Positions 21,352-32,800 of a DNA stretch of 64,000 nucleotides are shown here, one piece after another; the first letter of the stretch is position 1, and each line of letters opens with the position of its first letter. The notes below the pieces were generated by a model. That model made no database searches and was not told the origin of the DNA. It saw only the letters and a list, made by a program, of their open reading frames with translations. Both the position numbers and the translations under genes were made by a program. The DNA comes from Ariolimax columbianus (Eukaryota; Mollusca; Gastropoda; Stylommatophora; Arionidae): contig JAVGWX010000004.1 in NCBI GenBank assembly GCA_036924085.1, positions 77,611,090 through 77,675,089 of the forward strand, in the 5' to 3' direction.

Positions 21352-22055
21352 TATCATCACCATCATCATCCTGTCAGTCAGTCATAGGACTGGTCAACAA
21401 GCTCATGGATTGTGTCCTTCTATCTCTGCCTATCCTCAGCATACGTCTTCACAGCCTCAAGCTTGAGACAAAAAGGTATTTCTAGGTCTTCCCCTCCCTC
21501 TCATTCCCTGCAAAATGTATCCCAAAACCTTTTCGACTGGAGCCTCTCTCCGCAGATTATGTCCCAACCAGCCAAGTGGATTTCTTTTTTTTATTCCGTA
21601 TCAACTTTCGCTTCTTCTCCCATCTCCGTCAATAACTTTTCATTTGATTTATTTTCGGTCCAGCTCACTCCTTCTATCATTCGGTAACACTACATCACAG
21701 AAGCCTCCAAGTATTTTTCCTCTTTTTTTTTTATAGTCTATGTTTCAGAGCCATACGTTGCCATAGTCCAAACATATGTGTATACGATTCTTGTCCTTAG
21801 AGACATGCTAATGTTATTGGATGTAAGGATTCTTTGTGTATCGTGCATCTTCTGTTATGGTTTAACCTACATATGGGATTTGGAATACATGCTCGACCTC
21901 TTTTCTTTTTATGGTTACTCTTACACTTCTTGGTTCTTTGGCTATAATCATGGTCTTGATCTAGTCTATCATCACTTCCATGTTATAGATTTCTGCAGTG
22001 TTGCTAATTTCATTGAGCATTTTTCAGAAATATACGAAACTGTTAATGTTTATTA
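21352..22055 (-). pseudogene. LINE RT remnant with (GAT)n tail (R2)
   Basis: The minus strand shows IDKTKTMIIAKEPRSVRVTI near 21930-21990, an RT segment after the catalytic palm. GWLGHNLRREAPVEKVLG and MRGRGRPRN follow near 21480-21580. The 3' end at 21352-21372 reads catcaccatcatcatcc on the plus strand, a simple-repeat tail. It is heavily mutated. It is related in architecture to the L-TGA copies but clearly diverged. Confidence 0.7.
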
Positions 22056-22114
22056 GTGTATGTAGTGTTTAAACTATACTGGAATCCTGATATTCAATCA
22101 GGTAGATCAGTGTC

Positions 22115-22870
22115 TCCCGAGTGGTCCGCCGGGGACTTTGTCTATGACACAGACAATAGCACCACTGCCCCACAGAGAGCATGTCGAAAGAGGCGACAAA
22201 CTGTGTGACATGGCATAACATCGGCCATGGTTAAGTGGTTTGTTAAATTCAGGATAGATAGCGTATAACAGGCTGCGGGTCTAACTTTGCTCTAGTGTTT
22301 AAGCCTATTAGGATGGACTCGCATATCGGTTAATCACCCTCCGGAGGGCTTGTCCGACACAGCAGAGTAATAGGCTGCTCGAGCCTAGCCAGCTAAACAA
22401 AAAATCCTCATTTCGGCTACATCCAGCTCATACTGAGCTTGGAAATGCACAGGGGCATATGCTTCTGTAGAAGTACAGGTCGACTAAGACTAAGATCAGT
22501 GTTTGATTCTTAGTTCTTAGTCGACCGGAACTTCTACAGCGGCAGATGCCCCTGTGCAGGTCCCAGCTCTGGTATGAGCTGGATATGGCCGGGAGAAGCA
22601 TTTCCTGCTTAGTGGGCTAGGCTTGAGCAGCTTAATACTCCGCTGAGTTAGATGGTTAACCGATGTGCGAGTTCATCTTCATAGACTTAAACACTAGAGC
22701 AAAGTAGACCCACACCCTGTTAGGCGCCATCTATGCTGCTCTAAACAAACCAGCTAACCATGCCTGGTGTAATGCCATGTCACACAGTTAGTCGCCTCTT
22801 ACGACATGCTCTCTGTGAGGCAGGGGTGCTATTCTTGTCATACACCAAGACACCTGCAGACCACTCGGGA
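22115..22870. mobile_element. fold-back element F1, 756 bp near-palindrome
   Basis: The ends are perfect 12-bp inverted repeats, tcccgagtggtc at 22115 and gaccactcggga at 22859-22870. Homology between the arms continues inward with mismatches and small indels through accactgcccca / the complementary segment and tctagtgtttaagcc to ggtcgactaagactaag near 22480, leaving a very short loop around 22495-22512. There is no coding capacity. Arm-only relatives lie at 31905-34040 (interrupted), 44256-44510 and 48660-48790. The transposon class cannot be told from sequence, and no convincing TSD was found. Confidence 0.85.
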
Positions 22871-23324
22871 AGTCTTTGATTCCAGGTAGCCAAACGCTAT
22901 CCTTTTGTTCTGGAAATCTACCTGGACGGTTCTTAAAAGGTACAGTTTCATTATCTTCCCTGGTTTCAGATTCATTTGACTATTAGTAGTTAATTTGGGG
23001 TTAGTTCTAATCTTGTGGTTTTTAATGTGAAGGGAAGATCCATTTCTGGAGTGACAAGTCTCCAGGCGTATCCTTGTTGACTTTTAGCCTACCCTACCTG
23101 CATGACATTTCCATCAACCCCCTCTAGAATTTCAAACTGTTTACTTTAAAAAAAATTTTAGTTCGGATTGCAATTCCTTAAATATTTACTCACCCAAAAC
23201 ATAGCGGCCCTTTGTTTATAAATAATAAGATACTATGATGATCAGTAGAACACCTGAGTCACTCAAGATAAGTGTAAATCATATTGCTCTTCAACACTGT
23301 AAAATGACTGACAGACTGAGAGCA
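22871..23324. other. unassigned sequence
   Basis: No recognisable content before the rRNA-like block. Confidence 0.4.
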
Positions 23325-23485
23325 CTTTCGTTGGGTCTAATAGGGAACGTGTGCTGGAATTAGGCCCACGGAAGACAGGTCAGTTTTACCCTCTAAATGA
23401 AAGAGCGTTGCTACGGTAATCCTGATCAGCCCTAGAGAAATCGCAGGTTTCAGACACTTGGTCATTGACTGGCTAAAAAGACGTC
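23325..23485 (+). pseudogene. 28S rRNA 3'-domain fragment (i)
   Basis: The fragment contains ctaatagggaacgtgtgctg, caggtcagttttaccct and gctacggtaatcctgatcag, which match the universally conserved 3' domain of eukaryotic 28S rRNA with substitutions. It ends inside the segment before the last conserved helices. It is too short and mutated to be functional. Confidence 0.85.
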
Positions 23486-23492
23486 TATTGAT

Positions 23493-23965
23493 TCGTTGGG
23501 TTTAATAGTGAACGGGTGCTGGTATTAGACCCTCGGAAGACAGGTCAGTTTTACCCTACTAATGACAGGGCGTTGCTACGGTAATCCTGCTCAATTCGAG
23601 AGGAGTCGCAGACATTTGTCCACGTACTAGGCTCATAAGCCAATGGCGCAAGGCTACCATGTGAGAGATTACGGCCGAACGCCTCTAAGCCGGAATCCCG
23701 CCTTAAATCTTCTCATCACTGCGATGGGAGGCTACGATATGGTTGGGACCTGGGGATCGCGTCTCAGCCCGACCCGGTCGAGCCGCAGAAAGAGGTTTCT
23801 GCCACCCGCCGATCAAAGCGGGCGGGAAGCTGCTCGATATTCACCCTATATGGCGATGAGGCGTGAAACCACTAGTAGAAGACTTAGTTTTCGGTCGGGA
23901 TGTCGTAAGCAGTAGCTCAGCTATTTCACTGGGAACTGCTGAGACTCAATCCTTGACCATGAGAT
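23493..23965 (+). pseudogene. 28S rRNA 3'-domain fragment (ii), reaching the 28S 3' end
   Basis: This copy repeats the start of fragment (i) and continues through acgcctctaagccggaatcc and gcgtgaaaccactagtagaa to gagactcaatccttgacc, that is, to the natural 3' end of 28S. A lineage-specific expansion segment lies between. Substitutions at normally invariant positions indicate a pseudogene. It follows fragment (i) as an imperfect tandem duplication. Confidence 0.85.
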
Positions 23966-24017
23966 ATGTCCGCACACCAGGTGAACAACATCTCCGTGCC
24001 ATGACCAGGCTTGTCCC

Positions 24018-24261
24018 CTGGTCAAATGCACTCCTTCGAGAGGAATCGCAGGTCGCTGACATTTGGTCCACGTGCTTGGCTGATAAGCAAATGGTGCAAA
24101 GCTACCGTCTGAGGGACTACGGCCGAACGCCTCTAAGCCAGAACCCCGCCCTAAGTCTCAGTACCGCTGTGATGGGAGGCTACGATATGGTTGGTACCTG
24201 GGGCTCGCGTCTCAGCCCGGCCCGGTCGAGCCGCAAAAATGCATCTGGTTGAATGCACTCC
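24018..24261 (+). pseudogene. 28S rRNA fragment (iii) flanked by an imperfect 17-bp direct repeat
   Basis: The core, 24035-24244, matches fragment (ii) from cgagaggaatcgcagg to cccggtcgagccgcaaaaat. It is bracketed by ctggtcaaatgcactcc (24018-24034) and ctggttgaatgcactcc (24245-24261), which agree at 15 of 17 positions. The layout resembles a retroposed rRNA fragment carrying a TSD and an A-rich 3' edge. Confidence 0.75.
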
Positions 24262-24554
24262 TGCCTCGCTCTTTACCTCTGTCTGCTATCAGTCATCCCA
24301 ATGGACGCAGAAGAGATGCAGTCCAGCGGACATTGCACCCCTGCCCTATTGTGACAACCTCCCAGGTGGCGGGGAATGCTAGGCGTGCCATCACTGCAGA
24401 TGAGCCGAGAAATTAAAAGGAGCAAAGAGATACCTCACTCACATGCTAGTGCTACGTTTCTGGCAGGACGTGACGATCCTGAGACACAGTCACACTGGAC
24501 TGCCTCTCTTCCGGGATAGTACAAACTAGTACATAGTCCATCATATCATATCAT
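24262..24554. other. unassigned sequence
   Basis: No recognisable content. The composition is GC-richer than average for the window. Confidence 0.4.
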
Positions 24555-24775
24555 TGCCAAACCCTATAGACACGAGTGGGGAAGACTCGATAGTCCTGCA
24601 AGACAACTTCCCTAAGAAGAGAGACAACTCTGACCAAAAACAACTGCTGCCTTGCAGATATGCTGGGGACAGCCATAGGCTAAGGAGGGCATCCCTACAG
24701 AAACGCCTGTTGAAATCGGATGCACTGAGCCACAGGCGTAACAAAATACAACAGTGCAACGTATATCTCTGTAAA
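24555..24775 (+). mobile_element. SINE-B copy 2
   Basis: Homologous over its length to 9696-9905, including ctgcaagacaacttccctaa and the 3' domain tgaaatcggatgcactgag. It lies directly upstream of an RT remnant in the same orientation. Confidence 0.6.
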
Positions 24776-25270
24776 CAGCGTACGATGAAGAAGAAGATAT
24801 TGCTCTTCAACAGGCCCACGAGTTCACGTATTTGGGAAATATATTTTCTGCAAACAGTCGGATCGACAGGGAAATTGAGACTAGGTGTCAGAAAGCATAT
24901 GCTGTGACATATCAGCTGTCCCCACTGCTTAGTCACCCGAGCATTAGTTTGGCAACACAGCAGCAGCTGATAAACAGTATATGTATGCCGACTCTGTGTT
25001 ACCGGTGCCAAACATGGCAGATGTCCAGGGCGCGTGAGAGCAGAATAATAAGTTTGTTTGGTCATCTCACGAGAATGCACCCTCATCATTTTCCACTGAT
25101 GGCTTACAACGGTGGTAGATCTGGCTACAGGAAAAGGCGGCAAGGCGGATAGATGATATTAGAGTGATTGTGCAGAGACAAGGGCTCACCTTGACTTACG
25201 CAAGGCACTTGGCGCAGGATAGACAACTTAAAATCCCCACGACGCTCAACGGTACAAGTGGAAAGAATTC
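24776..25270 (+). pseudogene. LINE RT thumb and C-terminus remnant
   Basis: Two overlapping frames give NIFSANSRIDREIETRCQK (equivalent to the YLG block region), QQQLINSICMPTLCYRCQ and SLFGHLTRMHPHHFPLM, followed by KRRQGG and a degraded LTYARHLAQDRQLKIPTTLN tail. Stops and a frameshift near 24830 are present. This is a distinct RT family from L-GAA, without RNase H. Confidence 0.75.
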
Positions 25271-25674
25271 TAACTAATAAAAATAATAAAGATCAAACAT
25301 TTTTTTCACCTTGAGGGGTCACGCATAAAAAATAATCGCACTGTACGGCACACCAAAATAATACATTCGATGTAAATAGTTTAAATTCCCTAATGACTAT
25401 TTATTCGGGAAGGGAAATACGCGGAATCTGAAAATAATTGTAGTGATGGGGAAATTCCAGACAGAATGAGCTGTGCAAATGTCACTTCGCTAGAACTCGC
25501 CTTTTAAGAGATTTTACAACACGGACAAAATGATACATGTATTTTCTGTTTGTTAAATTAGGATGCAGCTGGACATATAAAAAAAGATTCATGCGACAGA
25601 TAGATTAGACATACAGCGAGGCGAACATGCTTTCTAAATGAATGTAAACGATTAAATACATATATACGGCATAA
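25271..25674. other. unassigned AT-rich sequence
   Basis: No recognisable coding or repeat content. Confidence 0.4.
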
Positions 25675-25960
25675 CATTAGATGGATTTATAGGGCACAAC
25701 ATAGATGTGCAGGTCACATGTTGGGACGAAACGATGGTCGATGGAGCACAGCGATAGCAATCTAGTAACCTCGAGGTAAAAAGAGACCGCGGGGAAGACC
25801 TCCACAACTTTGGTCGGACTCCCTGGCTGTACGGAAGAACATCCGAAACGCCTCTGGAGAAATGCTTACCATTCACTGGACTTATGTAGGCTAATACAGG
25901 GTTTGCTGAAGACAAAGTTGGGTCCCGCAGCTACGATGAGGAACGGGCCATCAAGATGTA
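25675..25960 (+). pseudogene. LINE RT C-terminal fragment
   Basis: The plus strand reads IYRAQHRCAGHMLGRNDGRW and, after frame changes, KRPRGRPPQLWSDSL and NIRNASGEML. These resemble the C-terminal block of RT elements that reads WAGHVARRNDGRW. The piece is short and decayed, so no clade is given. Confidence 0.6.
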
Positions 25961-27013
25961 TGAGATAGATAAATGGATACATGGAGAGGTAAACAAATAG
26001 ACAAGCAAAAGAACAAAATAACTAGTTATACCAACCCTAGACCCAGGAACGGTGCTCCAATAGTCTCTAGAGAAACTCCAGAACTGGCCATAGTGGTCAT
26101 AGGCGGCTCGGTAGCTCATGGTGGTGTCACACAATCTACTCGAGCGTCAGTGACCCCATCTTCTAGCAGCTTGACCGTCTCCATAACTGACCACTGCAGG
26201 TAGAAGATACCAAGTCAGTCGTGCTAGTCAAACATTTTCAACAATACTATCAGTCTTTCACATGAGAAAATACAGTATGTTTGCATCTTACGCTAGGCTT
26301 ACCTTTTAGGTAACCTTTATAAATAAGGCGAGGTTGCGGTAGTATTGTGAATTAAAACAAAGTATAAAAAAACATTTATGTATGGTCAAATAACGCGTTA
26401 AGACGAACACATAAATAAAACCAACGTTTACGGCCTTCACCAGGAACAACAGAAAAAACGAACAAAAATTCGAACTAACAATTCGCGGTGAAAGGGAAGA
26501 ATATATACAATTGAGATATGAAGATATAAATGATAATGAAAGGGTACTATGCCGGATAGCACATGCGACAGTTTCAGCTGGAGCATGGGTGTTTAGGACA
26601 GGGGAGATTTGGCTAGCGACTCTAAGAATAAAAAGTTTCCTGGATGTTCTTGGGCGATCAGGGGTCAAACTCCGGTCCTGACACCAAGCCTTCGCGAAGT
26701 CCGAAGCGAGAGGTAAAGGCTCACAACGAATGTGGGAAACTTGGCTAGTTTGGGGGTGGGTGTAGGTTTGACAAATTCTAGTATTGGACCTAAGTGGTAG
26801 GGGTTTCGATTGAAGATAAGAATACACATAATAGGATTTCATAGTAAAGGGACAATTACCTATTTTTCGTACAGCCAATGAGATTCTAGATTGGGTGGGA
26901 ACAAATAAGAGTGATGGCTAACCAGCCAACTGAGGAGGACCGTTTTCAGCCAAGTTTGTTTCCACAGCTAAGTAAATAAGATATAAAAGACAAGGACGAC
27001 AGAATTCGAGAGA

Positions 27014-27016
<3 letters not shown>
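25961..27016. other. unassigned sequence with a possible dispersed repeat
   Basis: A 190-codon minus-strand frame (26306-26878) is the longest non-tandem open frame without a transposon match. It has no domain I recognise and its second half is a hydrophobic run. Within it, 26585-26640 resembles 30770-30830 (gtttagg..aggggtgat and gcgactc), suggesting a repeat rather than a gene. Confidence 0.4.

Positions 27017-27059
<43 letters not shown>
27017..27059. repeat. (GA)n microsatellite
   Basis: A near-perfect run of GA dinucleotides. Confidence 0.95.
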
Positions 27060-27064
<5 letters not shown>

Positions 27065-27108
27065 TTTACGGGTTGGTTATCCCATCATACACCTAGATTC
27101 TTGCACTT

Positions 27109-27980
27109 GTGCTAATTGGCGCGGTTTGTAGACACCCTGTCAACATTGGTGTGGCTGGTGGACATCCTGTCAACATTGGTGTGGCTGGTGGACATCCTGT
27201 CAACATTGGTGTGGCTGATGGACATCATGTCAACATTGGTGTGGCTTGTGGACATCCTGTCAACATTGGTGTGGCTTGTGAACATCCTGTCAACATTGGT
27301 GTGGCTTGTGGACATCCTGTCAACATTGGTGTTGCTGATGGACATCCTGTCAACATTGATGTGGCTTGTGGACATCCTGTCAACATTTGTGTGGCTGATG
27401 GACATCCTATCAACATTGGTGTGGCTTGTGGACATCCTGTCAACATTGGTGTGGCTGATGGACATCCTATCAACATTGGTGTGGCTTGTGGACATCCTGT
27501 CAACATTGGTGTGGCTGATGGACATCCTGTCAACATTGGTGTGGCTTGTGGACATCCTGTCAACATTGGTGTGGCTTGTGGACATCCTGTCAACATTGGT
27601 GTGGCTTGTGGACATCCTGTCAACATTGGTGTGGCTGATGGACATCATGTCAACATTGGTGTGGCTTGTGGACATCCTGTCAACATTGGTGTGGCTTGTG
27701 GACATCCTGTCAACATTGGTGTGGCTTGTGGACATCCTGTCAACATTGGTGTTGCTGATGGACATCCTGTCAACATTGGTGTGGCTTGTGGACATCCTGT
27801 CAACATTTGTGTGGCTGATGGACATCCTATCAACATTGGTGTGGCTTGTGGACATCCTGTCAACATTGGTGTGGCTGATGGACATCCTGTCAACATTGGT
27901 GTGGCTTGTGGACATCCTGTCAACATTGGTGTGGCTTGTGGACATCCTGTTGGCATTGGTATGGATGGTGGACACCTTTT
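27109..27980. repeat. 30-bp satellite with 14-unit higher-order repeat
   Basis: About 29 units of gtggcttgtggacatcctgt plus caacattggt run head to tail. Two main variants (gtggcttgtgg and gtggctgatgg) alternate irregularly. Rare variants recur exactly 420 bp apart: acatcatgtc at 27223 and 27643, gttgctgatg at 27331 and 27751, and acatttgtg at 27384 and 27804. This indicates a duplicated 14-unit block. The 30-bp period keeps long frames open on both strands; these are not genes. Confidence 0.95.
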
Positions 27981-28130
27981 CAACAAAAATGAGATAGAGA
28001 ACTGATCACATCGAGTGAGAAGATCCGTCTCGGAACTAATTGAGTTGATCTAGAAGGCAGTCCAGCTGTTCTCCAAAGGACCATTGGAATTGGTGTCTGT
28101 TGGGCGAACGGTCCTTCTACGATCACGGTG

Positions 28131-28305
28131 GCACGAATTACGGATTCAGCGAATCATAGGGACTATGATCCTAGTGGAACGAGAGTTCGGTTCAATGAAG
28201 GTTTTAACAAATCCTAGGAACTGTGATTCTAGTAGTACGAGAGTTCGGCACGATTAAGGGTTATGTGAATCCTAGGGACTGCAATCCCGAAGGAACGTGA
28301 GTTCG
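28131..28305. repeat. tandem repeat of about 59 bp, three units
   Basis: The words cgagagttcgg and aatcctagggact recur three times in the same order, with about 60 bp spacing. Confidence 0.8.
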
Positions 28306-29092
28306 GAAAGAGAGGTGCATCATTTGAGCCCTCAGAGAACGAAATTGTTCGACATACATATGTTGGTACGTTTGACAGCCTAAAGCAGCAACCCTGACAG
28401 CAACGACAGATCATCACCAACGTAGACTGTTTGGAGGAAGACAGGAGATGACCTAGATATAACCATTGAGTTGTGATACTATTGAACTAGACTAAGTTTA
28501 GAAATTATGTTATTTCATATGAGACGTTGAATCTGGGTTTGAAGTAACATCAGTAGTACCTACTTGGATCTTCTCTGCTAGTTTAATAAAATACACATAT
28601 TATTTAGTGTAGTAGTTTTGTTCGTTTGTTTATATTATGTAACAGTTATTCTTGTAAACAAATGATATTGTTTTGTTTCAATAGTTCAGGATAGTGTTAG
28701 TGTAATCTGTGATTGAAGTTAACTTCTAACAGTCTATGTTGTGAGTCAGTAATGCATTAAGTAAAACCCACCCTGCTATAGTATAAATATTGGTCCGAGT
28801 GACCATGATATCTTTGATAAGATAACTGCTCAACTATAGCCTACGTATCTACTAAAATAACATTTCTTAATTTCTGATTTGGACCTTTCTTTAAACAATT
28901 AAAAACTGTTCCTTCTTGTGCTTGTGCTAAGATATACTAAGGCTTGTTTATTTTTTTTTCTTCGGGAAAACTACATGAGCAGATTTTGTTCTCTATTTTT
29001 ATGTTACTTTAGTGAATTAGTGTCTTGACGTTTTGTGAATTGTTTATTTATCAGTGCTTTGGTGTTTTAGTGCCAAACCTAAAATATTAGGC
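28306..29092. other. unassigned AT-rich sequence
   Basis: No recognisable gene, RNA or repeat was seen. Confidence 0.4.
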
Positions 29093-29215
29093 ATTTTGGG
29101 ACGCATGAAGTAATTTTGGAACGTATAAAGTAATTTTGGAACGTATATAGTAATTTTGGGACGCATGAAGTAATTTTGGAACGTATAACGTATTTTTGTG
29201 GCGCATAAAATAATG
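29093..29215. repeat. 20-bp tandem repeat, six units
   Basis: Units of taattttggaacgtataaag alternate with a variant, taattttgggacgcatgaag. Confidence 0.9.
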
Positions 29216-31099
29216 TTTGGCGAACAGACATATTCTTCTTGTAATTTTGACGTCTCAGGTAAATGAAGGAGTAAATACTGTTCTGAATATAATTTGGCGT
29301 TTTTAGTATTTGTTGTTATTCTTGTGTACCTTGTTGATCTGTGAGAAAATTAAGTTATTTCATAATTTGATGCATCTTTAATTTCCAGCTTTACTTTTTC
29401 ATTAATTTAAACTTTCACAATGAATGATTTCAAACAAAAATGTTAGTAGAGTATGGCAAGCCGTTTTGGGCAGAAATAGTGCCTTTGGAGTGATCAAGGA
29501 ACTTCAGGGCAGATGAGCTCAGTCTGTTACGAAATGAACTGATTTACTGACTAACAATCAGACAAAAAGATATTTCTAAATAACACGTTCGGCGATTTGG
29601 CAATCCTCTCTTACGCTGCGACAAAGAAATGAGTGTCAAGCTCGGGCGACAAATAGTCGAGGATTAAACAAAATCGTGTTCACGTCAATGAAGAAATGAA
29701 GTATAAAAGACACTACGTTTTCAGTAATAGCCTTTGAATGACCGGTCCAAGATCCGCCAAAATGGAATAGATTAAAACAGATCGCAATAGAAAGGGCTTT
29801 GTACAAAATTTCAGCTCTCTAGGTTTTGGGGAAGGATTAAAATAGGCGGAAAAAAGGCCCGCAAAGGTCATGTCAAATTGCATATCAACTTATAAGAAAG
29901 GCAAGATAAGGGTTTCCTTACGATATGCCTCCGAAGCTCTAAGGGAAGGCGTGGTGAATGAACCCAAACTACGATCACGGTATAAACATGTTGATGCAGA
30001 CAAAGTAGGACATTGTGCACTGACCTAATTGTGCTGGCTTGTGAGCTATGCACGAACAAATAAACACAACCACGTCTCTCGGCACGTGGGGGCTCTACTG
30101 TACTCCCATTCACAAAAAAGGTTAGCTAGCATTTTCGTGGTGTTAAAATCTAACCGGTTCATTCTCGATCGCAGGGATCAGCCGGTGTTACAAATATAAC
30201 CAGGGATCAGCCGGTGTTACAAATATAACAAACAAATGAGAGTTGAACAACTCTTGGTGCGAAGAAACGAAAGTTAAAACGTTTTTAAGGTAAACTAGAG
30301 AAATTGTTTTTGTTAGAAGCTACTTGTGCAGACTTTAGTTAAGTCTTGACGACGTTCATTTAATAGCAAGTTACAGTGGCTCTTCTTTCATGTTGAGCGC
30401 ACATGAGGAGATGAACAGGGGACCTTCTGGATGTAATGCAACGACCTCAGTAAAACCTAACTATAAGGGATTGCGCTGTCGATACCCACTTCATTGGTCA
30501 GACTGCCGTGGCACAGCCTGTTCCAAGCGCACGAACGATGGCGCAAGGTGGGGTTTTAATAAGGAAGTCCTTGCAACAATAAACTCACTTGGTATGACCA
30601 AATCTGGAGGCCTAAGGGTCTTGCAAATACGATACGATTTGGTTTGATTAAAGGTTTGCCTTTCATGATTCTACTGCGACATCACGCCCCTTTCCACACA
30701 AGACTGTAGTCCTTTGGGTGATATCAGAACGAATGCTGTACCACGGTCTTTGTGCATTGAAACAGTTCCAGCTCGAGAATGAGCGTTTAGGGTAGGGGTG
30801 ATGTGGTCGGCGACTCCGAGAGCAAAGGTACCTGAATGTATGCCAAAGTCACTCTCCGTCTGGACACTACGCCAAGGTCACTCACCGTCTCGATACTAAG
30901 TCAACAAAGGAAAACGGGGGGTTGGGGGAAAGAATATGTTTGGTGCAGGTACACGCTAGGAACTGACCACTAGCGTTCCGATTTGGGTAGTGTGGGATTA
31001 ATGACAGACAGAGGCCATCCCCCAGAGATCCATTGGACAGTTCTGATACTGCTTGAGACTATATAATACTAGACAAAGTTTAACTCAAGCAGACTGGCC
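29216..31099. other. unassigned sequence with a short duplication
   Basis: A 29-bp segment beginning cagggatcagccggtgttac is present twice in tandem at about 30173-30229. The remainder shows no recognisable proteins. Frames at 29868-30113 (minus) and 30390-30647 (plus) have no motifs I know. Confidence 0.4.
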
Positions 31100-31112
31100 A
31101 CGGAGAGAAAGA

Positions 31113-31151
<39 letters not shown>
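31100..31151. repeat. (GA)n microsatellite
   Basis: A run of GA dinucleotides in GTGAGAGA context. Confidence 0.95.
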
Positions 31152-31153
<2 letters not shown>

Positions 31154-31878
31154 TTTAGCTAGCATTCTGTTTAGCTCACCGTCTTAATAGAAGAGTGATT
31201 GATAGGCTGTGTTGCAAATGTTAGTGAGACAGAATAGGATTGCAGAACGAGCATACGCCTTTGAGTCTTGGCCAGTCGCTCTATAAGGTGTGTATTGGGC
31301 ACCCTTTGTCTAGAAGAGACATGAATGTGTGTTGTACGAGCAGGACCCCTTGTTAACGATGTATGTTCTGAAAAGTTACGTGAGTGTACAGCTCGACTAA
31401 GAGAGATCTAGATGTGTGTGTGCTGTGTGTAGACACCGAGGGAACGATGTAAATTCTAGAGCGTGTGTATACGCATCGATTGAGTGTGTGATCATATGTG
31501 AGTATACATTGAATAGATTGAATGTATAATGTGCGGATCACCCGCCTGAGGGGATCTGAGTGTGAGTGACTGCACTGAATACGATGGTAAAGACGAGATT
31601 TTGAGAGTGTGTTGAGGGTGCAGATAAGGGGAAGGGAGTGTGCGGCTAGAACTGGGTTGAATTAGTCTGGAGCAACATCAATAGCTTATGCTTATAAATC
31701 CGCGAATCTTTTTAATTAAGATTATATTTCTTGTGTTGTTTGTGATTTCATTGCACTTTATAGTTGTTGTATGAGTAGGATATAAAAAATATGCCACCAG
31801 CTGCATGCTATATTATTTGCTGTGTGTGGTCGTGGATGATGTGGATGAGTGTGGTTACATTCTAGGTAGAATAACCCC
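31152..31878. other. unassigned sequence
   Basis: TG- and GA-rich sequence without recognisable coding content. At 31879-31907 a short stretch encodes ETWTLLQYD, a stray RT thumb word also seen near 55900. Confidence 0.4.
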
Positions 31879-32318
31879 AGTGGAAACCTGGACTCTGCTA
31901 CAGTATGACAAAGACAAGAATAGGGCCACTGCCCCACAGAGAGCAATTCTTCTTCTTCTTCTTCTTCGTACGCAGTCAGACAGTAACCATTATTTTTTCG
32001 AAAAAAGCGGCGGTCATCCTGAGGCTGTCGCTACTGCCATAGAGCTTGTCTTGCAGTTCCACTGGTGATGGCCACATCTGCTCTCTCTGATCCTCGTATG
32101 TCGGGCAGTTCTGCAGCAGATGTTCAGCGGTCATTTTTCCGGTACCACACGAGCACTCGTCAGTGCCACCTGTCTTCAATTTGTTGAATAGGTGGTACCT
32201 CAGTCTATTGTGGCCAGTGCGAAGTATGAAGACCACGACCTGCTCTCTTCTGTTCAACTGGTATTAGGCATGGTTTTTTGTGTAGCCAGTATGTTCTGTT
32301 TCCCATTTGGTCATGTAT

Positions 32319-32800
32319 CTATCTAGCTCTAATAAGCCGTTTTGACTCTTCGTTAGTCATACTAGAATCTGTTTGTGGTAGTCTTGCACCTTCTTTTGCC
32401 AGTCTGTCTGCCTCCTCGTTGCCTTGGATGTTGCAGTGTGATGGGACCCACTGTACCACTACCCTTTTTGGTGCGGACTGCTGGCACAGTTTGCAGAGTG
32501 CTGCTCTTAAGTCATTAAGCTCAGTGTTTTTCTGGCTTTTTAGCGCTGTGACTACGGCGAGAGCATCTGTAAGCAGGACTATTAGGCTTTCATTTTCTTT
32601 GTGTGTCACCATTCCTTCCACTGCCGCCCTCAGTGCCTCTGCCTCCGCTCTGAAATTGCTTGTGTACTTACCAGTAGCGAATGACAGTGTTATTTGTCTG
32701 CCATTTGGTAGGTTCAGGAATGCTCACTCCCCTCCGTTCTGTGTAGTGTTTGTTACAGAACCGTCGGTGTATGCATGGGTCCAGTCCATGCTTGGATAGC
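32319..32800 (-). pseudogene. RNase H domain of L-GAA copy d
   Basis: The minus-strand frame gives LTDALAVVTALKSQKN with the third RNase H carboxylate region, then WVPSHCNIQGNEEADRLAK, which retains the intact last block that copy c has lost. The upstream part, including the first catalytic Asp, is shifted out of frame with stops near 32740. The Cys/His tail CSCGTG...AEHLLQNCP follows at 31976-32257 in another frame. Confidence 0.85.

Noticed and set aside
23643..24252. Two open frames that translate to similar Arg-rich proteins
   Set aside because: The DNA is 28S rRNA-derived, and the frames follow conserved rRNA helices, not a protein.
24541..25143. 200-codon minus-strand frame
   Set aside because: It is antisense to SINE-B copy 2 and to an RT remnant whose sense strand carries recognisable RT motifs.
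26306..26878. 190-codon minus-strand frame as a membrane protein candidate
   Set aside because: There is no recognisable domain, the hydrophobic half is AT-driven, and part of the frame lies in a probable repeat shared with about 30770.
27109..28005. Long open frames of nearly 300 codons in several frames on both strands
   Set aside because: The 30-bp repeat unit is divisible by three and lacks stops in most frames, so all these frames are by-products of the satellite. There is no leader, domain or codon structure.
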